A DNA stretch of 64,000 bases from Sulfurovum sp. XGS-02 (GCF_023213175.1 NZ_CP093312.1:186001-250000), one strand, 5' to 3'; counted from the first letter of the stretch, positions 28,054 through 37,311 are shown. Notes: generated by a model not told the origin, from the letters alone. A program made the numbers and translations.

Positions 28054-28722
28054 ATGTTATATCTTTACCAGAAAGAGGCAGGTCAGCCTCAGCTTACCCT
28101 GCAGGGAGACGAACATCGTTACATTTTCAAAGTACGAAGACATAAAGTAGATGACACTTTGTATCTTCGTAACCTTGAAGATGGACTACTACATCGTTAT
28201 CTCATTACTTACATAGATAAACGTTCCGTCAACCTTGAACTGCAAGAGAGTCAAATCCTTGAGGTCAAAGCGAAAACAACGCTGCATATAGGGTGGTGTG
28301 TGATCGATCCTAAAAATATAGAAAAGGTCCTTCCTTCTTTGAATGAAATGGGTGTAGCAAAGATCACTTTTATCTACTGTAAACGTTCTCAAAAAAGTTT
28401 TAAAGTTGATTTTAAACGACTGGAAAAAATACTTTTGAACTCTTCTCAGCAGTCAGGAAGATCCGAATTGATGCAATTGGAAATGGCGGATGACCTGGAG
28501 ACGTTTTTAGAGAAAAACCCTCATAGCAAGATGTTGAACTTTTCAGAGAATCATTGTGTTTCAAATGAAGGTATCGATACGATAGTCATTGGGTGTGAAG
28601 GGGGCTTTCATGAAGAGGAAGTCGCACTGTTCAAAAAGAGTGATATTGTAGGTTTTGACACCCCGCTTGTATTAAAAAGTGAGAGTGCGGCATGTGCAGT
28701 TGCGGCCAAAGTGCTGTTGTAG
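28054..28722 (+). CDS. rsmE: 16S rRNA m3U1498 methyltransferase RsmE
   Basis: A 222-residue SPOUT-class methyltransferase. N-terminal PUA-like part has GDEHRYIFKVRRHKVDD; the knotted C-terminal domain has VIGCEGGFHEEEVALF and LKSESAACAVAAKVLL, the SAM-binding knot. It methylates N3 of U1498 in 16S rRNA. Slightly shorter than the E. coli protein (243). Confidence 0.92.
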   Translation: MLYLYQKEAGQPQLTLQGDEHRYIFKVRRHKVDDTLYLRNLEDGLLHRYLITYIDKRSVNLELQESQILEVKAKTTLHIGWCVIDPKNIEKVLPSLNEMGVAKITFIYCKRSQKSFKVDFKRLEKILLNSSQQSGRSELMQLEMADDLETFLEKNPHSKMLNFSENHCVSNEGIDTIVIGCEGGFHEEEVALFKKSDIVGFDTPLVLKSESAACAVAAKVLL

Positions 28723-28879
28723 ATTTTTAGCACTTGGCTTGTATCATGTTGAAACATTTTGGCATATTATGTTTTGATTAATACTTCTTGGATATACTCA
28801 TCACTCTATTTTTTAGATTCACTCATCTGGGTTTCGATTTTATGAGTAGATGAGACGATATGACAACAAAGGAAATGGT

Positions 28880-29626
28880 TTGAAGTTACCAAATTTTTTA
28901 TGGGAATATGGCGAAAAAGTCCCAGGATATGATGTTGGCGTGATCAATGAACGAGAGGCACGAGCTGGTGCAGGTATACTCGGTATGCTGGGAATGATCG
29001 TTATTTTTGTCGGTATTGGTTTTAACCACACGATAGTGGCAAGGGTCTATCTGGCATTTTTATTTCTTGATTTTACCGTCAGGGTCATAAACCCGAGCTA
29101 CTCTCCCTCTTTGCTTCTGGGAAAATTTTTTGTACAAAATCAAAAACCGGAATATGTGAGTGCATTACAAAAACGTTTTGCATGGGCGATGGGATGGTTT
29201 ATCGCCCTTCCTATGGTATGGTGGTTTGTGATACACTGGGACATCTCTTTTTACAAGGTATTGATCTGTGTACTTTGTCTTCTTTTTACATTTTTGGAGA
29301 GTGCTTTTTCGATCTGTGTAGGGTGTAAATTCTATAAAATTTTTACCAAATTAGATCCGGTACATTGTCCCGGAGGTGTGTGTGAAGTACGAGCAAAAGA
29401 GCCGATACAGATGTTCAGCCCTGTTCAAAAAGTGATCACTGTTTTAACGATGATCGGACTTGTTGCGGGAACCTATCTTTTCATAGCGAATTCAGAGCCT
29501 CAAACTTTCTTTGGTGAATTCCTGCATGAAGCGGTATTGACTGATGCACAGCTACAGCAGGAGAAAGATGAAGCGTATGAAAGAGAAGCCGCTGCTGCTT
29601 TTGCAGATGATGATGAGGATTGGTAG
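28880..29626 (+). CDS. DUF4395 membrane protein
   Basis: A membrane protein with the DUF4395 pattern: VINEREARAGAGIL, FLFLDFTVRVINPSYSPS and QKRFAWAMGWFIALP, with at least four hydrophobic segments. It continues past the usual domain with a CVGCKFYKIF stretch, a cysteine-containing PGGVCEVR, another membrane segment and an acidic tail. Function is unknown. An in-frame ATG exists at 28850 but has no ribosome site; TTG at 28880 has AAAGGAAA 6 nt upstream and is preferred. Confidence 0.72.
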   Translation: MKLPNFLWEYGEKVPGYDVGVINEREARAGAGILGMLGMIVIFVGIGFNHTIVARVYLAFLFLDFTVRVINPSYSPSLLLGKFFVQNQKPEYVSALQKRFAWAMGWFIALPMVWWFVIHWDISFYKVLICVLCLLFTFLESAFSICVGCKFYKIFTKLDPVHCPGGVCEVRAKEPIQMFSPVQKVITVLTMIGLVAGTYLFIANSEPQTFFGEFLHEAVLTDAQLQQEKDEAYEREAAAAFADDDEDW

Positions 29627-29685
29627 AGACTTGTATGTTCCTGATGGGCAGAGAGGTGTTTTATAATATTTTAAAATTATTTAGA

Positions 29686-29810
29686 TATAATTTCGCCCTA
29701 ATATTGTCTCGCCTGAGAGCGTTGCAATGCCCCTTTTTGTGAAAAAGGAAGAGTCCTAGGCTAGAGCAGGTTAGTTGCCTGACACACAAAATAAACTAAA
29801 AGGTTAGAAA
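29686..29810 (+). promoter_or_regulatory. Promoter and structured leader of rpmE
   Basis: TATAAT (29686-29691) predicts transcription from about 29698, leaving a leader of about 112 nt before the rpmE ATG. The leader can fold: CCTTTTT/AAAAAGG with a GTG loop near 29732-29748, and CAGG/CCTG around TTAGTTG near 29767-29781. L31 leaders that bind the protein are known in several other phyla; whether this is one is a guess. Confidence 0.4.
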
Positions 29811-30011
29811 ATGAGAAAAGATATTCACCCAGATTACGTTGAGTGTAAAGTTACATGTGCTTGTGGTAACACGTTTCAGACTAAAACAAATAAAGAAGCG
29901 TTGAGTATTGATATTTGTAACGAATGTCACCCATTCTTTACAGGTTCTGAAAAAATTCTTGATGCTGCTGGTAGAGTAGAGAAGTTCAAGAACAAATATA
30001 AATTAAGTTAA
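29811..30011 (+). CDS. rpmE: 50S ribosomal protein L31 (zinc-binding type)
   Basis: A 66-residue L31 beginning [20 protein letters not shown]. The cysteines (C14, C18, C20 region and CNEC near residue 36) identify the zinc-containing (C+) form. ends [18 protein letters not shown] precedes the ATG. Monocistronic with a terminator. Confidence 0.97.
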   Translation: MRKDIHPDYVECKVTCACGNTFQTKTNKEALSIDICNECHPFFTGSEKILDAAGRVEKFKNKYKLS

Positions 30012-30020
30012 TCTTGATGA

Positions 30021-30043
30021 CATAGAGAGTCTTGCTCTCTATG
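30021..30043 (+). terminator. Terminator hairpin after rpmE
   Basis: CATAGAGAG (30021-30029) and CTCTCTATG (30035-30043) form a perfect 9-bp stem with TCTTG loop, 9 nt after the stop codon. No long T-run follows. Confidence 0.6.
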
Positions 30044-30114
30044 CTTGCAGTCATGCTGCGTTTGCTTTCTCTTTAAGCAGGCACTTATTCTCTTCATACA
30101 TTAAAGTATTTACT

Positions 30115-30930
30115 ATGTTAACATTTATTCCCACACCCATTGGAAATCCTCAAGATATTACGATCAGAGCGATGAAGCTTTTTGAAAAAGCAGAACTCTT
30201 TTTATGTGAAGATACACGTCAGACCAAACGGCTTTTGCGTTTATTGGAAGAGCGGTTTGATATGGTGTATCCTGATGCATTGTTCTATTCTTTTAATGAA
30301 CACAATGGAGAAGAGAGACTTGAGGAGTTTGGAAGTATTTTAGGGGAAAAAGAAGTGGTCTATGTCAGTGATGCAGGCATGCCGATCATCTCTGATCCCG
30401 GACAGATCCTTGTAGCCTATGCACAGGAAAATCACATACCATACGATGTGCTTCCGGGGGCATCTGCTGTGACCACTGCATACGCTGCAAGCGGTTTTGA
30501 AGAAGGAAAATTTCTTTTTTATGCATTTTTACCCCACAAAGGCAAAGAGAGAAGTGCCGCTTTAAGTGAAGCGATGAGCAACGGCTATAACACCGTACTT
30601 TATGAAGCCCCTCATCGTTTGGAAAAGCTTTTAGATGAGATCGTGGTACTCGATGGGGATAGAGAACTTTTTCTGGCTAAAGAGATCAGCAAAAAGTATC
30701 AAAAGTATTATCGAGGTACGGCCAAATCACTTAATGAAGAATTCAAAGAGTTGAACATACGTGGTGAATGGGTAGTGATCATAAAAGCCCGAAAAAGTAT
30801 AGAAAAAAGCCTGAGTTTTACCGAAGTGCTAAGTTTGGATCTTCCACCTAAACCTAAAGCAAAACTGCTTGCGCAGCTCAGTGATAAAAGTGTCAAAGAG
30901 TGGTATGCTGAACTCACACAAACCACTTAA
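30115..30930 (+). CDS. rsmI: 16S rRNA 2'-O-ribose C1402 methyltransferase RsmI
   Basis: A 271-residue tetrapyrrole-methylase fold enzyme. Motifs: FIPTPIGNPQDITIRAM, ELFLCEDTRQTKRLL, VSDAGMPIISDPGQ, and VLPGASAVTTAYAASGF. It makes the 2'-O-methyl of Cm1402 in the 16S decoding centre. Length matches the family (about 280). Confidence 0.95.
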   Translation: MLTFIPTPIGNPQDITIRAMKLFEKAELFLCEDTRQTKRLLRLLEERFDMVYPDALFYSFNEHNGEERLEEFGSILGEKEVVYVSDAGMPIISDPGQILVAYAQENHIPYDVLPGASAVTTAYAASGFEEGKFLFYAFLPHKGKERSAALSEAMSNGYNTVLYEAPHRLEKLLDEIVVLDGDRELFLAKEISKKYQKYYRGTAKSLNEEFKELNIRGEWVVIIKARKSIEKSLSFTEVLSLDLPPKPKAKLLAQLSDKSVKEWYAELTQTT

Positions 30931-30997
30931 CACTGTAAAAGCAAAAAAAAGGTAAAATCACTCAATTAGTAACTAGGATAAAAAGGTTATCATTTTT

Positions 30998-31684
30998 ATG
31001 ATCATATATGGAAAACAAGTCTGTTTGCATGCCCTGGAGCAGCATCCGGAGAAAATAAAAACTGTCTATGTTGCTAAGAAAGGGATACTTCCTCAAGAGC
31101 TGTTCCATAAATACCATGATAGTATCAAGTTTTTAGAAGAGAAGTGGGCCCAATCGATGAGTAAGGGCGGAAATCACCAGGGTATACTTGTTGAGATGGA
31201 AGCGTTTGAACAAAGTACTCTGGCAGAGATCAAAAAAAATGATTTTATCGTCGTACTGGACGGTTTAACGGATGTAGGGAATATAGGGGCCATTGTAAGG
31301 TCTGCCTATGCACTCGGTGCGGATGCTGTGATCGCAGCAGGGGTTAAGCAGCTTAATTTTGCTGCCATAGCACGTACAAGTTCCGGTGCGATGCTGGATA
31401 TGCCCTTTATGATCGCAGCAAATATTTTGGATACATTTAATGAACTTCAGCAAATTGGATTTACTCTCTACGGTGCCTCGATGGATGGAGAAAATGTACA
31501 AGAGATGACATTTGATACCAAACGTGTACTTGTGTTGGGGAGTGAAGGCAAAGGTCTTTCCAAGAAGGTCATTGCTAAACTGGATCATAGGGTATCGATA
31601 GAGATGAAACATGCTTTTGACTCATTGAATGTGAGTGCAGCCGCAGCGATTTTAATACATAGGATGGGTTATGCAATTAAATGA
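30998..31684 (+). CDS. rlmB: 23S rRNA 2'-O-ribose G2251 methyltransferase RlmB (TrmH family)
   Basis: A 228-residue SpoU-type methyltransferase with an N-terminal substrate-binding domain (YGKQVCLHALEQHPEKI) and SPOUT domain motifs LDGLTDVGNIGAIVRSAYALG, VLGSEGKGLSKKV, and SLNVSAAAAILIHRM. RlmB is the best assignment; a paralogous TrmH-type target is possible. It overlaps the next ORF by 14 nt. Confidence 0.88.
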   Translation: MIIYGKQVCLHALEQHPEKIKTVYVAKKGILPQELFHKYHDSIKFLEEKWAQSMSKGGNHQGILVEMEAFEQSTLAEIKKNDFIVVLDGLTDVGNIGAIVRSAYALGADAVIAAGVKQLNFAAIARTSSGAMLDMPFMIAANILDTFNELQQIGFTLYGASMDGENVQEMTFDTKRVLVLGSEGKGLSKKVIAKLDHRVSIEMKHAFDSLNVSAAAAILIHRMGYAIK

Positions 31685-32270
31685 GATACTTGAAGAAAAC
31701 ACGATAAAGGCTATCAGTCAAAAGACAAAGATATCTGAAGAGAATCTTGAAAATCTTTTGGCCGCAAATTTTGATGCGATAAAAAAGATCAAAGCTTTAG
31801 GCTTTATCTCTATTCTAGAACGGGAATATAATGCAAACCTAAGTCAATTAAAAGAAGAGGCATTGGCGTATTACTCACAGGGGAAAGAGGACCATAGTTT
31901 TACGGTGGTTCGGCCTATGGACGGAGAGAAAAAAGGAAAATCGAAACTCTTTTTATTACTTGTCCTGGCCCTTTTGGCGTATGCCTCTTGGTATTTCTTG
32001 ACACAGTTCGATAAAAAACATTTGAGTGAGCTGATCACTTTTATCGATGAACAAAAGATAGAAGAGAGTGTGACAGAGAATGAAGATAATAAAGAAGAGA
32101 TCAGCATCGAAGAGCTTAGTATTGCCAATGTAGTCGTCGTTGATGCGAATACAAATAGCGTGCCAGCAGCAAAAGCTGCAGAAGATGTTGTGCCTCAAGA
32201 GAGTATACAGAGTAGTGAAGCAATGGTGAAAGAGGTGAATGTTTCTACTGAAACAGTCAACCAATTCTAG
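31671..32270 (+). CDS. Bitopic protein with helical N-domain, function unknown
   Basis: A 199-residue protein overlapping rlmB. The cytoplasmic part (1-85) is helical and may hold a helix-turn-helix-like fold (ISQKTKISEENLENLLAANF). A single membrane segment follows (about 92-110, KLFLLLVLALLAYASWYFL), then an acidic periplasmic tail. The topology resembles RodZ but no recognised RodZ domain is seen, so no function is assigned. Confidence 0.65.
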   Translation: MQLNEILEENTIKAISQKTKISEENLENLLAANFDAIKKIKALGFISILEREYNANLSQLKEEALAYYSQGKEDHSFTVVRPMDGEKKGKSKLFLLLVLALLAYASWYFLTQFDKKHLSELITFIDEQKIEESVTENEDNKEEISIEELSIANVVVVDANTNSVPAAKAAEDVVPQESIQSSEAMVKEVNVSTETVNQF

Positions 32271-32326
32271 TACTGCCTGGATGGGACTAATGATAAAAAT
32301 GAAAAAAAATGTAAAGCGAGTAAAGC

Positions 32327-33559
32327 ATGTTTGATGAAATTCAATTTGAGAAAATAAACCGGTTGCCAAAGTATCTTTTTGCAGAGATCAATGACCTTAA
32401 AATGGAATTGAGAAGAAAAGGGGAGGATATCATAGATTTTTCTATGGGGAACCCTGATGCTTCTACGCCACAACCTATCATCGATAAGCTATGTGAAACT
32501 GCACAAAAACCGAAAACGCACGGGTACAGTGCAAGTAAAGGGATCTATAAACTTCGTTTGGCGATGAGTAAGTGGTATAAACGTAAGTATAATGCAGATC
32601 TAGATCCGGATACAGAGATTGTTGCAACCATGGGAAGTAAAGAGGGGTATGTGCACCTTGTACAGGCGATTTCTAACCCGGGTGATGTTGCTATTGTTCC
32701 GGATCCAACTTATCCTATCCACTCTCAGGCATTCATCTTGGCAGGTGCAAACGTGGAGAAGATGGAGCTTGTGTTTAACGAAGAGACCTTTGAAGTAGAT
32801 GAAGATAGATTTTTGGCTGATGTTGAGGATCATTTGGACAACTCTATTCCAAAAGCCAAATTCTTGGTGGTCAACTTTCCGCACAACCCAAGTACGGCGA
32901 CGGTAACGCCTCAATTTTATGAGAGACTGGTAGCATTGGCTAAAAGAAAACGTTTCTATATTATTTCGGACATTGCTTATGCGGATATCACATTTGATGG
33001 ATATACGACTCCGTCTATCATGAGTGTAGAGGGTGCGAAAGATGTGGCAGTGGAATCGTATACGCTCTCAAAATCATATAACATGGCAGGTTGGAGAGTA
33101 GGTTTCATCGTAGGAAATAAAAAACTCATCGGCGCACTGCAGAGTATTAAGTCATGGCTGGATTACGGGATGTTCACACCTATTCAGGTGGCTGCAACCG
33201 TGGCACTCGATGAGCATGGGTATATACCAGATGAGCAGATCATTCCTCGTTATGAAAAAAGACGTGATGTGATGATAGAAGCATTTACCAATGCGGGTTG
33301 GCCATTGGCAAAACCAAGTGCTTCTATGTTCATTTGGGGTAAGATACCTGAAATAGCAAGAGATATGGGTTCTTTAGAGTTCTCAAAACAACTTCTGCTT
33401 CATGCAGGGGTTGCGGTAAGCCCCGGTATAGGATTTGGTAAATACGGGGATGAGTATGTGCGTATCGCACTGATAGAGAATGAAAACCGTATCCGTCAAG
33501 CTGCGCGAAATATCAAGAAGTTCCTAAAAGAACTGGAAGAGGCGAAAAAGAATGGTTAA
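32327..33559 (+). CDS. PLP-dependent aminotransferase (AlaC/alanine transaminase-like)
   Basis: A 410-residue class I/II aminotransferase. The PLP lysine is in YTLSKSYNMAGWRVGF, almost the AlaC signature; FSMGNPDASTPQP, NFPHNPSTATV and FLVVNFPHNPS are further family motifs. E. coli AlaC makes alanine from pyruvate and glutamate. The gene overlaps homoserine dehydrogenase by 8 nt; in Campylobacterota this pairing is frequent and could point to an aspartate-family substrate instead. Confidence 0.85.
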   Translation: MFDEIQFEKINRLPKYLFAEINDLKMELRRKGEDIIDFSMGNPDASTPQPIIDKLCETAQKPKTHGYSASKGIYKLRLAMSKWYKRKYNADLDPDTEIVATMGSKEGYVHLVQAISNPGDVAIVPDPTYPIHSQAFILAGANVEKMELVFNEETFEVDEDRFLADVEDHLDNSIPKAKFLVVNFPHNPSTATVTPQFYERLVALAKRKRFYIISDIAYADITFDGYTTPSIMSVEGAKDVAVESYTLSKSYNMAGWRVGFIVGNKKLIGALQSIKSWLDYGMFTPIQVAATVALDEHGYIPDEQIIPRYEKRRDVMIEAFTNAGWPLAKPSASMFIWGKIPEIARDMGSLEFSKQLLLHAGVAVSPGIGFGKYGDEYVRIALIENENRIRQAARNIKKFLKELEEAKKNG

Positions 33560-34814
33560 AGTAGGAATCTTAGGTGTAGGTACAGTTGGTGCAAGTGTTG
33601 CGAAGATACTTGAAGAAAACGGTGACATTATCGAAGCAAGAGCGGGAGAAAAGATCGTTGTAAAATCAGGTGTGGTAAAAAACCTTTCGAAAGAGAGAGG
33701 GGTGAGCATTGCACTGAGTGATGATCCATACGATGTGGTCAATGATCCTGAGATAGACATCGTCATCGAATTGATGGGCGGTGTTGACGAGCCTTATACA
33801 CTTGTGAAAAAAGCACTTGAAAACGGTAAAGCCGTTGTCACTGCAAACAAGGCACTGCTTGCGTACCATCGTTATGAGCTTCAAGAGATAGCCGGTGACA
33901 TCCCTTTGATGTATGAAGCAAGTACAGCTGGCGGTATACCTGTGATCGGTGCACTGCGTAACGGGCTTTCAGCGAACCATATAGAGTCTATCCAGGGGAT
34001 CATGAACGGTACGTGTAACTATATGCTTACAAAGATGATCAATGAGGGTGCACAGTATGATGAGATCCTTAAAGAATCCCAGGAACTAGGGTATGCAGAG
34101 GCTGATCCTACGTTTGACGTAGGCGGGTTTGATGCGTCGCATAAACTGCTTATTTTAGCAAGTATTGCCTACGGGTTGGATGCAAAACCTGAAGATATCC
34201 TCATTGAAGGTATAGAAAATATCACGCAAACAGATGTCTCTTTTGCAAAAGAGTTCGGATATGAGATCAAACTGCTTGGTATCGCCAAAAAAGTGGGTCA
34301 AGGAGTAGAGCTTAGAGTCCATGCAACCATGATACCGCAAGAGTCTATGATCGCCAAAGTGGACGGAGTGATGAATGCGGTCACTGTGGTAGGTGACCGT
34401 GTAGGAGAGACCATGTATTACGGACCTGGTGCAGGCGGTGATGCTACTGCTTCGGCCGTGATCGCGGATATTGTCGATATCGTCCGTGGGAACCAGGGCC
34501 CTATGCTCGGATATAAAAAAGGGTTGGAGAGCGGGCTTAAGCTTCTGCCTAAAGAAGATATCGTGACCCAGTATTACCTTAGACTGGAAGTGGATGATAA
34601 AAGCGGTGTACTGGCAGCTATCACATCTACATTGGGTAAGTTTGACATTTCTATAGAGGCAATGCTTCAAAAACCTACGAAAAATGATGAGATAGCCAAA
34701 CTGCTCTTTACGACACACACATGTAAGGAGAGCAAGATGCAGGATGCCATCGTTGCATTGGAAAAACTTGATGTAGTGCATGGTAAGATCGCTATGATGA
34801 GGATAGAGAAGTAA
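33552..34814 (+). CDS. hom: Homoserine dehydrogenase
   Basis: A 420-residue NAD(P)-dependent enzyme reducing aspartate semialdehyde to homoserine. The N-terminal Rossmann loop is VGILGVGTVGASVAKIL; the catalytic region shows ASTAGGIPVIGALRNGL, GIMNGTCNYMLTKM, and GYAEADPTFDVGGFDASHKL. A C-terminal ACT domain (YLRLEVDDKSGVLAAITS) suggests feedback control by threonine. Overlaps the aminotransferase. Confidence 0.97.
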   Translation: MVKVGILGVGTVGASVAKILEENGDIIEARAGEKIVVKSGVVKNLSKERGVSIALSDDPYDVVNDPEIDIVIELMGGVDEPYTLVKKALENGKAVVTANKALLAYHRYELQEIAGDIPLMYEASTAGGIPVIGALRNGLSANHIESIQGIMNGTCNYMLTKMINEGAQYDEILKESQELGYAEADPTFDVGGFDASHKLLILASIAYGLDAKPEDILIEGIENITQTDVSFAKEFGYEIKLLGIAKKVGQGVELRVHATMIPQESMIAKVDGVMNAVTVVGDRVGETMYYGPGAGGDATASAVIADIVDIVRGNQGPMLGYKKGLESGLKLLPKEDIVTQYYLRLEVDDKSGVLAAITSTLGKFDISIEAMLQKPTKNDEIAKLLFTTHTCKESKMQDAIVALEKLDVVHGKIAMMRIEK

Positions 34815-34825
34815 AGGAGCCCCAG

Positions 34826-35323
34826 ATGGCAAAAGATCACTATTTTGATATATCGGCTAAACTGGACATGATGGAGCTAAAGAATGCGATCGTCATGGCT
34901 CAAAAAGAGGTGGCTACACGTTTTGATTTTAAGGGATTGGTCGCTGAGATCAATCTCAATGAAGCGGGGAAGACCTTGAGCCTCAGCTCCTCTACAGACT
35001 CCAAGATCGATGCGCTTAAAGACATACTTATCTCTAAACTGATCAAAAGAGGTATTGCAGGAAAATCACTTGAAGAGGTGAAAACTGAAGGCATATCCGG
35101 CGGTAACACAAAGGTGATCTACCGTATTGTTGACACGATCGATAAAGATGAAGCCAAAAAGATCGTGAAAGCGATCAAAGAGTTGAAGATAAAGGTCACA
35201 CCATCCATACAGGGTGATGAAGTACGTGTATCTGGAAAAAAGATAGATGATCTTCAGGCTGTCATTGCTGAAGTGAAGAAGTTGGATCTGAAGGCACCGT
35301 TGGTGTTTGGGAATTTCAAATAG
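34826..35323 (+). CDS. yajQ: YajQ family protein
   Basis: A 165-residue protein with the YajQ signature FDISAKLDMMELKNAIVMAQKEV and TRFDFKG at the N-terminus and LKAPLVFGNFK at the end. The family has two RNP-like folds. E. coli YajQ binds RNA/nucleotides and Xanthomonas homologues bind c-di-GMP as a transcription cofactor; whether this one binds c-di-GMP cannot be read from sequence. Confidence 0.95.
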   Translation: MAKDHYFDISAKLDMMELKNAIVMAQKEVATRFDFKGLVAEINLNEAGKTLSLSSSTDSKIDALKDILISKLIKRGIAGKSLEEVKTEGISGGNTKVIYRIVDTIDKDEAKKIVKAIKELKIKVTPSIQGDEVRVSGKKIDDLQAVIAEVKKLDLKAPLVFGNFK

Positions 35324-35333
35324 GGATTATTCC

Positions 35334-35363
35334 TTTTCTTCTTTACTTGAATAAAGAAGAAAA
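35334..35363 (+). terminator. A-T hairpin after yajQ
   Basis: TTTTCTTCTTT (35334-35344) and AAAGAAGAAAA (35353-35363) are perfectly complementary 11-base arms around an 8-nt loop, 11 nt after the yajQ stop. Purine/pyrimidine asymmetry is strong. Confidence 0.55.
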
Positions 35364-35372
35364 CGAACCCAA

Positions 35373-35424
35373 AAGAAGTAAGTGCAAAAGTCTGTCGAGT
35401 ATAAAAGACTTTTGTTTACTTCTT
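35373..35424. repeat. Long imperfect hairpin between convergent genes
   Basis: AAGAAGTAA-GTG-CAAAAGTCT (35373-35393) pairs with AGACTTTTG-T-TTACTTCTT (35406-35424): 18 base pairs interrupted by one asymmetric internal loop, with a 12-nt apical loop. It lies between yajQ and the minus-strand gene ending at 35473, so it may act as a bidirectional terminator or encode a small structured RNA. Confidence 0.55.
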
Positions 35425-35472
35425 ATTAGATAGGCATGATATGTTGCCAATGATAAGAAGGTGACCCTGTTC

Positions 35473-35721
35473 TTATGAACAGTGTCCGCCACCACAACAT
35501 CCGCCTGAAGCAGCTGCTTGAGGTGCTTTCATCGTGATGCTAAAGTTATCACCACTCTCTCTTAGTTCAAATCCATGTTTACCACAGAATTTTTCATTCA
35601 TATGGCTTACCATACCTTGAGCTTTTATCATCGCATCATCTTTGTTATCAAACGTAACATTGTTTTCTAATTCACTTCTTCTGAAGCATCCACATTCTTG
35701 TGCTATATTTATAGTTGACAT
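35473..35721 (-). CDS. Small protein with Cys/Gly/His metal-binding-like tail
   Basis: An 82-residue protein with a compact N-domain (TINIAQECGCFRRSELENN) and a C-terminal tail GGCCGGGHCS. Cys at positions 10, 12, 46, 74, 75 and 81 plus His give clear metal-binding potential. AAAGGA precedes the ATG. Similar small CCGGGHC-tailed proteins occur in Campylobacterota, without assigned function as far as I know. Possible roles are metal sequestration or cofactor delivery. Confidence 0.68.
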   Translation of the reverse strand: MSTINIAQECGCFRRSELENNVTFDNKDDAMIKAQGMVSHMNEKFCGKHGFELRESGDNFSITMKAPQAAASGGCCGGGHCS

Positions 35722-35848
35722 TGTAATCCTTTAGTTGTAATTTTTCGTGATAATAACAGAGTAAAATTAATACAAACTTTAATTTCCGGATAAATAAGAT
35801 AAATTTACTCTTATTTATCTCAGTGGCACTCAATGAAGCAGTGGAAGA

Positions 35849-37099
35849 CTAAGCCAGTGCCTGCTCATTTTTGATCTTTTTGATGTTTGCAAGCATCAGT
35901 AGAGAGGTGATGAGAGCCACAACGAAAAGAGTGACAAAGACATAAAGGGTGCCTGTATAACTACCCGTTGTATCTTTCACATAGGCGATGATGATAGGCC
36001 CTACAAGACCTGCCAAAGCCCAGGCGGTGAGAATATACCCGTGAATCGCACCAAGCTCCTTCGTACCGAATATATCACCGATGTATGCAGGAACGGAAGC
36101 AAAGGCACCGCCGTAACACGTCATGATGTAGTAAAGGAGTATCTGGAAAAGCAGTATGCTTGTCACTGTGGTTAGCATATAAAACGCGATGATCTGGGTC
36201 ACAAAGAAAAGTACAAAGACCACAGGTCTTGTAAGGTAATCTGAGATACTTGCCCATGCTATTCTACCGGCACCATTGAAAATACCCATCAGTCCTACGG
36301 CTGAGGCTGCGGCTAAAGCAGAGATCCCTATGACCTCCTGTAAGAGCGGGGAAGCGACAGAGATGATTGCTATACCGCAGGTTACGTTGATAAAAAGCAT
36401 GATCCAAAGCCCATAAAACCTTGCAGTTTTAACGGCTTCATTTCGTGTAATGTTTACCAGATCCTCTTTGAGTTTCTTTTTCCCTGCATTGATGGCAGCA
36501 GTGAAATGTGCGGGCATATACCCTTCAGGAGGATTGGCAAGATATTGTGCTGCGGCAAACATCACAATGAAGTAGATAGAACCCAGGATATAAAAGGTGG
36601 AAGAGACACCTACGGCATCGATCAGTACTTTTATGGCAGGCCCTGAGATGGCAGAGGCAAAACCAAAGCCCATAATGGCAAGTCCTGTTGCCATACCTCG
36701 TCTGTCAGGGAACCATTTCACAAGCATAGACACAGGAGAGATGTACCCTATACCAAGACCGGCTCCACCTAGAACACCATAAGTAAAGTAAAGTAGCAGT
36801 TTTGATTCCAGGTGGATAGCAAGACCAGAACCGACTGTCCCCAGTCCAAATAGAACAGCTGCAAGTGTCGCAGCTACTCTTGGGCCTTTACGTTCTACAA
36901 ATTTACCCATCAGTGCAGCGGAGAGACCCAAAAAGAAGATAGCAACAGAAAAAGTGATCGTTACATCTGTAAGTGTCCAGTTCATGGTGGATTGTATAGG
37001 TCTTACGTAGACACTCCATGCATAGACAGAGCCTATAGATATGTGAATGGCCATCGCAGCCAGAGCCATGAACCAACGGTTTTTAACTTTTGTAGTCAT
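35849..37099 (-). CDS. OFA-family MFS transporter (oxalate/formate antiporter-like)
   Basis: A 12-helix major facilitator of the OFA family: HISIGSVYAWSVYVRP at the first helix and GIGYISPVSMLVKWFPDRRGMATGL in the centre. The frame is open from an ATG at 37114, but the ATG at 37099 has AAGGA 7 nt upstream and is preferred (416 residues). The divergent neighbour is a formate dehydrogenase, which suggests formate or another monocarboxylate as substrate; OFA members also carry pyruvate or lactate. Confidence 0.83.
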   Translation of the reverse strand: MTTKVKNRWFMALAAMAIHISIGSVYAWSVYVRPIQSTMNWTLTDVTITFSVAIFFLGLSAALMGKFVERKGPRVAATLAAVLFGLGTVGSGLAIHLESKLLLYFTYGVLGGAGLGIGYISPVSMLVKWFPDRRGMATGLAIMGFGFASAISGPAIKVLIDAVGVSSTFYILGSIYFIVMFAAAQYLANPPEGYMPAHFTAAINAGKKKLKEDLVNITRNEAVKTARFYGLWIMLFINVTCGIAIISVASPLLQEVIGISALAAASAVGLMGIFNGAGRIAWASISDYLTRPVVFVLFFVTQIIAFYMLTTVTSILLFQILLYYIMTCYGGAFASVPAYIGDIFGTKELGAIHGYILTAWALAGLVGPIIIAYVKDTTGSYTGTLYVFVTLFVVALITSLLMLANIKKIKNEQALA

Positions 37100-37311
37100 T
37101 GATTGTTCCTTCATTATAATTACAGGGATGATATCTCAGTTATCCAAATGAGTTTGGATTTCTTTTGATGAAAATTTTACACTATATGGTAAAGATTAGT
37201 GACCTTTTTCGATATAATTTTGTATGATAGTAACAACACTTACTTAAACATACATTATTTTAATTATAAATAGGATAAAATTACTCCTATTAAAGTACAA
37301 AAGGGTACAAA

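Noticed and set aside
29740-29790. GGAAGAGTCCTAGGCT resembles the conserved GAGGAAAGTCC of RNase P RNA
   Set aside because: The region before rpmE is far too short for RNase P RNA and lacks its 3' half; chance similarity.
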